DNA from: Desulfatitalea sp.
GTDB lineage: Bacteria > Desulfobacterota > Desulfobacteria > Desulfobacterales > Desulfosarcinaceae
Reading direction: 5' to 3'
Length of the DNA stretch: 8,675 bases
NCBI GenBank assembly: GCA_013041835.1
Contig: JABDRH010000226.1
Span: forward strand, 1 to 8,675
A program made the translations under genes and the position numbers. The notes beneath the pieces were generated by a model. It worked only from the letters and a program-made list of their open reading frames with translations. It was not told the DNA's origin and made no database searches. This document shows positions 1-6,300 of this stretch, in pieces (position 1 is the stretch's first letter; each line of letters opens with the position of its first letter).

Positions 1-439
1 CCGTGACCTCAAGGAGACAGCCTTGAATCTGAATTTGCGTTCATTACCGGTCGCCGAGGATCGCCTCCGGCTGGTAGTGGACAACGGCGACAATCAACCA
101 ATCCGGATCATCAAAATCAGTGCCACCTATGCCGCCCCCACCTACTACTTTCTGGCTCACCAGGCTGGCGAATTCTGGGTCTACGGCGGCAATCCCCAAG
201 TCGCCAATCCCCGATACGACCTATCCCTGGTGCAAAGCGAACTGTTGGCCGAACTACCCCGCGAAGTCAAGATGGGCGACCCCGTGTGCTTGCGCCGACC
301 GGGTTGGAAAGCCCAGCTCGATGCCGCCTTCGTTGACAGCGGCTGGGGGCTGTATGTCGTATTGATGCTGGTGACCCTGGTGCTGATCGGGGTGATCTTC
401 AAGCTGTTTCCCAAGGGAACCGAGGCCGGGGAGGCGTAG
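1..439 (+). CDS. C-terminal part of a DUF3999-like membrane-anchored protein (5' partial)
   Basis: The frame is open to the left window edge and ends at TAG 437-439. A TTG at 23-25 has an AAGGAG-like stretch before it (11-16). However, the frame reads through it without a stop (R-D-L-K-E-T-A-L...), and the protein would then begin in the middle of a beta-rich domain, so I treat the gene as truncated by the window rather than starting there. The visible part has a strand pattern RLRLVVDNGDN, then YYFLAHQAGEFWVYGGNP and PRYDL. This resembles, from memory, the C-terminal portion of DUF3999 proteins (a YGNP..PxYDL-type segment). A single hydrophobic helix (GLYVVLMLVTLVLIGVIF) near the end is followed by a Lys and a short acidic tail, consistent with a C-terminal membrane anchor and a periplasmic body. 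Function is unknown. The family assignment is moderate; the membrane anchor is clear. Confidence 0.6.
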   Translation, partial: RDLKETALNLNLRSLPVAEDRLRLVVDNGDNQPIRIIKISATYAAPTYYFLAHQAGEFWVYGGNPQVANPRYDLSLVQSELLAELPREVKMGDPVCLRRPGWKAQLDAAFVDSGWGLYVVLMLVTLVLIGVIFKLFPKGTEAGEA

Positions 440-446
440 ACCGAAA

Positions 447-516
447 GATATAATGTCACATACTGGTGACTTCCAGCTTTCGAATCAAGTCAGCGGGTGG
501 TGTTAAAACCAAGCCC
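447..516 (+). repeat. Direct repeat copy 1 (left flank of the GON unit)
   Basis: By eye, 447-516 aligns without gaps to 1871-1940 with about 8 mismatches in 70 bases. Shared blocks include TCACATACTGGTG, AGCTTTCGAATCAAGTCAG and AACCAAGCCC. Weaker similarity continues a few bases past 516. The bases just before it (GAAAGAT at 443-449) also match 1858-1864, as if this copy were a deletion derivative of the longer palindromic element downstream that lost most of its left arm. It starts within ten bases of the stop codon of the upstream DUF3999-like gene. Confidence 0.85.
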
Positions 517-694
517 GAATTTCCATTACAGTTTGATCTTTACCTTTGTATTGCACTACCTTCCATGTTGACCAGCCCATGGGTTCGTAGATAATAGGAA
601 GTGTTCCCGAGGTATAGAGATAGAGAATATCAAATCCTGGTTCAGTGGCTTGATCCATGGTTACTCGAACAAGGGTTGGAGATTTGTTGCCGAT
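503..694 (-). pseudogene. Remnant of an unrecognised protein gene
   Basis: On the minus strand, 694 to 503 is open and ends with TAA inside repeat copy 1; an ATG lies at 658-656 (51 codons from there). The translation has protein-like composition, with segments such as DILYLYTSGTLPIIYEPMGW and QTVMEIRAWF. No Shine-Dalgarno precedes the ATG, and an in-frame stop lies just upstream (697-695). A second minus-strand frame (789-664, 42 codons, ending LQPLFE then stop) overlaps it and also looks protein-like. It carries LYRGGLIPI....M.W, which loosely parallels LYTSGTLPI....MGW of the first frame. I read this as a frameshifted or partly duplicated remnant of one gene. The family is not recognised. 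A genuine 51-residue protein, or chance open frames, remain possible. Confidence 0.35.
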
Positions 695-922
695 TTATAC
701 CAAGTCATAGATGTGGTACGAATCGGTATCAAGCCTCCCCGGTATAGTGTAATGAGTTGTAATGGCGTTTTTAAAACTTGTTGGTATAGTCATATAAAAG
801 CATGTTGCCACATAATGCTCTCATGGGATCTACTTTTAGAAGTATAAAATCTTGTTTTAATATTATTCTGATTCTTCTATCAAAAGATAAATTATTCAAC
901 CTTGTAAAAAGGAGAATAGAGA

Positions 923-946
923 GTGATTATCAAAAAACCGCCATAG
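923..946 (+). other. Possible 7-codon leader ORF (MIIKKPP)
   Basis: An AAGGAG at 909-914 stands 8 bases before a GTG (923-925) that opens a seven-codon frame ending Lys-Lys-Pro-Pro then TAG (944-946). It lies 70 bases upstream of the GON-domain gene. The Shine-Dalgarno and start have normal spacing, and a Pro-Pro pair before a stop codon is a known type of slow termination context, so a leader-peptide role is conceivable. AG-rich runs are common in this AT-rich stretch, so chance is the main alternative. Confidence 0.2.
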
Positions 947-996
947 TAGGAATTTTAATCCAGTCAAAATAGATAATTGAAAAAATAAAATAATAT

Positions 997-1013
997 AAGG
1001 AGAAGGAGAAGGA
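997..1013 (+). promoter_or_regulatory. Tandem Shine-Dalgarno array of the GON gene
   Basis: Three head-to-tail AAGGA(G) units (997-1002, 1003-1008 and 1009-1013) precede the ATG at 1017. The middle GGAG has an 8-base spacer, which is close to ideal and supports 1017 as the start over the next in-frame ATG (1044). The 6-base periodicity could let the ribosome bind in several registers, and could also change copy number by slippage. Confidence 0.7.
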
Positions 1014-1016
1014 AAA

Positions 1017-1718
1017 ATGAAAATTACTTCAACTCATAATTCTATGTATACGATCATTGTCTCGATTTTGATGGTGCTTTCAATTTTCGTTAATTTTGGT
1101 GATGCAGAAAATACTTCTTTTTGGCCAGCTAATTGCGAAGAGGTCTTGGAAAATAATCCCAATGCTTTCGATGGAGAACATACATTGTATATTAACAATG
1201 ACCCACAGCAAGCATGGAGCGCCTACTGTCAGGATATGCAGGGTACGCCAAAAGAATATTTAACACTCCAAAATACCTGCGAAGGGCAGAATTACTCATT
1301 GTATGCGGCTGGCGGAGCAAGGCAAGGTTCAGACGTAGTTACAAAATTTATTAAAGTGAGAATAGACCCTGAAACGCTTGAAATAATTAATGAAGACAAA
1401 TCTTTTGCTGTGTCTAGTGGGAAAGTTGTGTGGCCAAGCGGTTCTATCACTTCACGCAAATATGGATCGGCTGGGGACTGTGTCGGCATTGATTCAAATT
1501 TGGGTTCTGCGAATATTGACCTAAGAGGAACACCCTTTAAAATAAAAAGGAGTGGTGGTGAACAGTTTCTTGTGAGTGGATATATGGCTGCTGGTGATAT
1601 CATGTACCTTCACGATGATCAGGTCGTCAACTTAACCGGTGGTGGGTATTGTGGAGTAAATCAGGCAGGTACCTGGCCGGATCCACAGAATATAAAACTT
1701 GAATATATCGCTCCGTGA
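1017..1718 (+). CDS. Secreted GON-domain protein
   Basis: The 233-residue product has a Sec signal peptide: Lys2, then a hydrophobic stretch at about residues 11-27, with a likely cleavage after GDA around residue 30. The rest is one GON domain, the module named from nematode GON-1 and found at the C-terminus of animal ADAMTS9/ADAMTS20 proteases. Diagnostic matches are NCEE (39-42), DGEHTLYI (52-59), YCQDM...PKEYLTL (70-84), NYSLYA (92-97), KVRIDPETLEI (113-123), FAVSSG (130-135), GSAGDC (150-155), IDLRGTPF (167-174) and GGYCG (209-213). Cysteines lie at 40, 71, 88, 155 and 212, an odd number, so one may be free. There is no protease, ancillary or anchoring domain. The protein is probably periplasmic or released; its ligand is unknown. 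The gene is AT-rich compared with its neighbours and flanked by direct repeats, suggesting acquisition. The tandem Shine-Dalgarno motifs fix the start. Confidence 0.9.
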   Translation: MKITSTHNSMYTIIVSILMVLSIFVNFGDAENTSFWPANCEEVLENNPNAFDGEHTLYINNDPQQAWSAYCQDMQGTPKEYLTLQNTCEGQNYSLYAAGGARQGSDVVTKFIKVRIDPETLEIINEDKSFAVSSGKVVWPSGSITSRKYGSAGDCVGIDSNLGSANIDLRGTPFKIKRSGGEQFLVSGYMAAGDIMYLHDDQVVNLTGGGYCGVNQAGTWPDPQNIKLEYIAP

Positions 1719-1807
1719 TAATTGCGGCACACTTTTATGGCCCAGTGGAAGCGAAGCTGTTATAGAGGTAAGGTTGGCCGTTCAGAGCACGCTCTCTTCC
1801 ACATTCC

Positions 1808-1940
1808 GGGCTTGGTTCTAACTTCGCCCACTCTTGGCATTAGCCAATCTATGATTTGAAAGATCCCGTTGATATAATTTCACATACTGGTGCCTTGGAG
1901 CTTTCGAATCAAGTCAGTGGGCGATGTTAGAACCAAGCCC
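1808..1940. repeat. 133-bp imperfect palindrome with 25-base terminal inverted repeats
   Basis: The outer arms 1808-1832 and 1916-1940 are reverse complements in 24 of 25 positions, with one T/T mismatch at 1823/1925. An inner pair, 1853-1866 with 1897-1910, matches in 12 of 14. The segment between the arms is unequal: 20 bases on the left side and 5 on the right. A single strand could therefore fold into a long, bulged hairpin. The right half (1871-1940) is the second copy of the direct repeat found at 447-516. There is no coding capacity, so it could be a MITE-like or extragenic palindromic element, or a recombination site. Confidence 0.8.
1871..1940 (+). repeat. Direct repeat copy 2 (right flank of the GON unit)
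   Basis: This is the partner of 447-516, about 62 of 70 positions identical by eye and in the same orientation. The two copies lie 1424 bases apart and bracket the GON gene and the decayed ORF. Recombination between them would remove, or circularise, a ~1.4-kb segment and leave one repeat copy. Confidence 0.85.
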
Positions 1941-2125
1941 CACATTCCCAATCTTGGCGCTCCTAATTATGCTTGAACATAAAGGATCCAAATTTATCAG
2001 AACGGAATATTATTAAAGCCGGATAAGGGATATAAAAAGGTATCATTTTGCTTAAACAACCACCAATCCGGAAATTCATGTCGTGTTCTGGGTTGCAGTC
2101 CGCACACACCTTCCCCGATGGTAGC

Positions 2126-3379
2126 TTACATCTGTTCTGCCACGGATATGGTCCGGTCTCCCAGCATATGGACATAGCTGCCCATTTCGTTGTCGTACCA
2201 GCCGTAGACCACCGCTTGGGTCACCTGGGGGCGGACGTAGGTGTCCGGCATCGCGTCCAGTACGTCGGCCGGGATGCCGGGTACTTTTTTCAGGTCGATG
2301 GCCAGCTCGGCGGTGCGGGTGTGGGTTTCGTGTCCCTCGATGATGGCAGCCGCCCGGGGGGTGCCGATGATGTCCACCGAGACGTTTTGCTGTTGCGAAA
2401 AGTGCAGGTAGCCATGGGGATCGTCGGCCGCGGTCCGGGCGTAGACGGCGTTGACGGCCTCGCGGGTAACGGCGCGGCCATCGGGGTTTTCCTGAATGCT
2501 CAGCACGAGGATGATGAGCGATCCGGTGCTGGTGGGGATGCGCACCGATTCGGCGATGAAGCCGATGCTCTTCATTTCTGGGATCACCAAGGCCAGGGCC
2601 GCGGCGGCGCCGGTGGTGGTGAGGATGATATTGTTCATGATGCTGCGGTTTTTGCGCAGATCGGTCTTTCCGGCCTGGGGCAGGCGGTCGAGCACCTGCT
2701 GGGAGCCGGTGGCGGCGTGCACCGTGGCCATGGAGGCCGATAGGATGCGCTGGGCGCCATAGGCGTCCAGCAGCGGTTTGATCATGTGGGCCAAACAGGT
2801 GGTGGTGCAAGAGGCGTTGGAGATGAGCCGGTGACGCCTGGGATCGTACTGGCTTTCATTGATGCCCATCACCGTGGTCACGGCATCTTCGGGCATGGGG
2901 GTGGCCTTGGCCTTGATCTTAAATGGCGCCGAAGCGATGACCCGTTCGGCGCCGGCGGCCAGATGGCCGCGCAAGGCGCCCTTGTCATGATCGGCCGGCA
3001 GGGTGGGGTCTAGAAACCGGCCGGTGGTGTCTACAACCAGGCGGACGTTGTGCGTCCGCCAGTCGATGGCCGCCGGGTTGCGCTGGTTGCGCAGAAACCG
3101 AACGGTCACACCATTGACGCGCATGCTGCCGTCGGCTTCGTTGAGCGCTTCGACCACCGGCTGGGCATGGCAGCCGTGCAAAAAGGTGTGCAGCGCGCCG
3201 TAGGTTGAGTCGCGTTGAAGGTAGTGGGCGATGTCTTCCAGGCGGGTGCCGGCCTGGCGTCCGATGTTGATGGTGATGTCGGTGAAATCGTTTCGGGCCA
3301 CATGGTGCCAAAGCGCCAATTTGCCGATGCGGCCGAATCCGTTGATGCCCAGGTGGATACGGTTGCTGCCGTTATTCAT
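2126..3379 (-). CDS. Divergent glyceraldehyde-3-phosphate dehydrogenase
   Basis: The 417-residue protein is a GAPDH. The canonical enzyme oxidises glyceraldehyde-3-phosphate with NAD(P)+ and phosphate to 1,3-bisphosphoglycerate in the cytosol. The Rossmann motif INGFGRIG lies at 12-19, the catalytic Cys at 191 in SNASCTTTCLA, the catalytic His at 221 (TVHAATG), TTTGAA at 254-259, phosphate-site Arg280 in SVRIPTSTGS, and YDNE at 395-398. Oddities: it is about 80 residues longer than usual (~335). CTTNC has become CTTTC, HAYTND has become HAATGS, and the NAD-ribose Asp after strand 2 (normally IND) is replaced in INIGRQ, with an Arg two residues on. That could mean relaxed or NADP preference. 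The ATG overlaps the upstream stop as ATGA, and AAGGAG stands 5 bases ahead, so translation is coupled to the PPDK-like gene. Catalytic residues are intact, so activity is likely; the exact role is inferred. Confidence 0.9.
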   Translation of the reverse strand: MNNGSNRIHLGINGFGRIGKLALWHHVARNDFTDITINIGRQAGTRLEDIAHYLQRDSTYGALHTFLHGCHAQPVVEALNEADGSMRVNGVTVRFLRNQRNPAAIDWRTHNVRLVVDTTGRFLDPTLPADHDKGALRGHLAAGAERVIASAPFKIKAKATPMPEDAVTTVMGINESQYDPRRHRLISNASCTTTCLAHMIKPLLDAYGAQRILSASMATVHAATGSQQVLDRLPQAGKTDLRKNRSIMNNIILTTTGAAAALALVIPEMKSIGFIAESVRIPTSTGSLIILVLSIQENPDGRAVTREAVNAVYARTAADDPHGYLHFSQQQNVSVDIIGTPRAAAIIEGHETHTRTAELAIDLKKVPGIPADVLDAMPDTYVRPQVTQAVVYGWYDNEMGSYVHMLGDRTISVAEQM

Positions 3380-6300
3380 GCGATCTCCTTTTTTATCTTC
3401 GATGTTCCTTTATAGACGGATCCCTCGCGTCCGTCGATGCTGATGTGATCGCCCGCGCGTAGCGTCTGGTCGCCAAAAGTGACGATTCGCGTTCGTTCGT
3501 CGCAGATCATGTTGCCGCAGCCCACCACGCAGGTTTTGCCTAAACGGTGGGCCACAACGGCGGCATGGGAGGTGACCCCGCCCCGGGCGGTGAGCAGGCC
3601 GTCGGTGGCGAAGATCTCCTTGATATCGTCAGGCACCGTGTCGCTGCGCACCAGGATCAGATGGGTCTCCGGTTCCGTCCGGCGCCAATGCGCTACGTCT
3701 TGCAGGCTGAAAACCAGGCGGCCGGTCATGGCGCCGGCGCTGACACCGATGCCGTGGGCCAGTGTGATGCGCTCGCCCTTTGGGTCCGGATCGAAAGTGA
3801 TCACTTGTTTGCGTTCGCGGATGGCCATGTCTCTGGTCTGAAGCAAATGCAGGTCTTGAGCCGAAGGGCTTTCAAAGGTGAACTCGATCTCCTGGGGGCT
3901 CCAGCCGCGGTTGGAGACCAGGTCCTGGGCCCACTGCACCAGGGTTTGGTAGATGACCGGGTAGTGAGTTTCCAAGGTAATATCCGTATCGCGCATTTCG
4001 ATCTCCTGCTGCTTCAGGGAGACGGGCAGCGTCTGCACCAAGCCGGCCACGACGTCTTCGCCCTGGTTGCCCACGGTGAAGTCGCCCCATAGGCTCAGGC
4101 TTTCATCCGACCAGCGCGGGTTGTGGGTGAAGATGACGCCGGCGCCGGCGTCCTGGGATAGGTTGCCGAAGACCATGGATTGAACGGTGATGGCCGTACC
4201 CCAATCGTCGGAGATGCCCATGATCCGGCGGTAGGTTTTGGCCTTGTCCGACTGCCAGGAGTCGAGCACGCTGCCAATGGTGTCGTGCAGTTGCTCGATC
4301 GGATCTTCGGGCACGCGATGCCCTGCTTGGATGATGCGCTCCTTATAGCTGGTGGCCAGCGCACGCATGTGGTCGCCGCTGAATTCTTTTTTAAGTGGAA
4401 TGCCCAGCCGTTTTTTGTGGTCGCCGATGATGGCGTCGAAATCGTCCCGGCTCAGGCCCAGGGCCATGCCATAACATTGCAAAAAGCGGCGGTAGCTGTC
4501 CCAGGCAAACCAGGGATTGCTGCTGCCGATGGCCAGGCCCTCGGCAATCTTTTCATTCATGCCCACGTTGAGAAAGGAGTCCATCATGCCGGGTTGGGAG
4601 ATGGACGAGCCGCTGCGAACCGAAATTAACAGCGGCTTGGCCGGATCGCCGAAGCGTTTTCCCGTGGCCTTTTCCAGAAAGCGGATGTTGTGGGCTACCT
4701 GCTCCTTGAAATTCTCCTGGGCCGGTGGGTAGGATTCGATGATCTCACGGCAGCGGAAGACTTCCGTGGTGATGATGAAGCCGGGTGGCACGGGCAACCC
4801 CAGATTATGCAGTTTGACCAGATTGAGCCCCTTGTTTCCCAGAAAGATGATCCCTCCGGCATCCTGGTTGTGCCCATGGATTGGGGTGATGGCCCGCTCC
4901 GGGTCGTAGTTGAGCAACCGGCGCAGCTTGTCGGTGGGCAATTGACTGGATTGGTGAAACAAGGTGTTGAGGATGCGGCTGAGAAACAGGTCCAGTTGCT
5001 GCAGTCCCAGGGAGGTGGCCAGGCGGTCGCGGAAAAAGATCTCCGAGGTGCGATGGCAGATGCGCTCTTTGTCTTCGTCGAGCTGGCAGTCCTGGGGTAG
5101 ATACTTGGGCAGGATGTTGTCCACCGGCACCGTGTTTAGAATTCGCGTGAGATGCTCGCCATGGATGTTGTTGTAGTGGTCGTTGATGACGTTGTTGACG
5201 GCCTGAGCAAAGCCTTTGAAGATATCCAGGTACTGGGTGAAGCTGAAGCCGCGGATTTCCAATGAACGGCTGAGCAGATCCAGGCCGCTTTCCAACTCGG
5301 CCGAGGCAATGCCGTCGGTGCGTAAGGCCCGATCGAAGAGCCGCAGCCGGTCGTGAATCTGGTGGCAGGTGGCTTTGGTGATAAAGCTCAGATCGATGGT
5401 GTTGATCAACTCTTCGAACAACACGTTGATCAGCGCCTCGATGCGCAGCGTGAGCCCCATGGCGTCGAATTTGAGTTCGTGGTAACTGCCGTACATGGAA
5501 GGGATGTCCACCGTGAAATGCCGTTTTTTATAAATATCCTCTCGGATTTCAAAGTGGTCGGGCGTCAGGATGATGGACTTGAGCAGGTTCAGGTAGTCGA
5601 TCAAATTGCTGATTTTCGCCTTGAGGTCCTTTTCTTCCAGGGTGGCCATGAGCTGATGCAGCTTTGGAAAAGCATCGGCGGACAACTGGGTCGCGTATTG
5701 TCTCAGGTGCTTGAAGTCCAGGTTGTACTTGCAGTTCAGCTGTTTGAAGAATTCACTGAAAAGCACCACCCGTTGGCGATCGATGTCGGTCACATCCGGT
5801 ACGTGTTGCACCATCCGCTGCATTTGTTTCGCCTCCGTGTCGATGAACAGATCGGGCAGTTTGACGTTCGATGACGTGGCCAGGGATTTGACGATGTGGT
5901 TCACACCGTTGACATAGGGACCGTCAGTATCGATTAAGGCAAAGATGTTGGGCGGCAAAAAGGCAGCCAATTTGGATTTGTCGCGAGTGGCCCAGAAGTG
6001 CAGCGTCCCTTCCATCAAGTTGAGAATGCGGTTGCTTCCCTCAACGTGGCTCTGCTTGCGTAAAAAGTGGATCAGTGGGTCCCGGCGGTGGCAGATTTCG
6101 TCGATGCGCGTGGAGATGTCGCGCAGTTCGCCTTCCGCGCCGATGTCGTTATAATACACCGGAAAGAGTCGGGTCAGTTGTTTGGTCAGGTTGTAGATGG
6201 GGACGATATCGCTGTTGAGCAGACGAGTGATATCCCGCCCGAACAGATCCGTATCGCGGATAAACACGCCGCTGACGGCCAGGTGGATGATCAGATTGGA

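Larger units (their letters stand above)
440..1016. other. AT-rich intergenic region with repeat, decayed ORF and GON leader
   Basis: No intact gene of normal size was found in these 577 bases. The first ~75 bases hold copy 1 of a direct repeat. Next comes a minus-strand stretch that looks like broken coding sequence (503-789). From about 830 onward the sequence is strongly AT-rich and leads to the GON-domain gene, with a possible 7-codon leader ORF (923-946) and a run of tandem Shine-Dalgarno motifs (997-1013). Extended -10-like TATAGT boxes occur at 743-748 and 785-790, but I found no convincing -35 partner. Confidence 0.6.
1719..2125. other. Intergenic region between convergent genes, holding a large palindrome
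   Basis: These 407 bases separate the 3' end of the GON gene from the 3' end of the GAPDH gene on the opposite strand. The main content is the 133-bp palindrome at 1808-1940. The stretch 1941-2125 is AT-rich and holds no gene I can support. I saw no GC-rich hairpin followed by a T run on either strand, so no classical intrinsic terminator can be called for either gene. Confidence 0.6.

Noticed and set aside
802..972. Plus-strand 56-codon ORF (MLPHNALMGS...) in the AT-rich leader
   Set aside because: It has no Shine-Dalgarno, its composition follows the AT-rich background, and it overlaps the leader features. It could be a small hydrophobic peptide, but nothing supports it.
1808..1940. Palindrome as an intrinsic terminator
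   Set aside because: Neither strand has a T run after the outer arm, and the element is much longer than a usual terminator. It may still hinder transcription, but I do not call it a terminator.
1963..2175. Minus-strand 70-codon frame with CxxC-like cysteines beyond the GAPDH end
   Set aside because: It overlaps the end of the GAPDH gene in another frame and has no start signal; the cysteines are scattered and match no zinc-binding pattern I know.
2048..2743. Long plus-strand open frame (231 codons) opposite the GAPDH gene
   Set aside because: It is antisense to a clear GAPDH, its composition is Gly/Val/His/Asp-rich as expected of a shadow frame, and no family motif is present.
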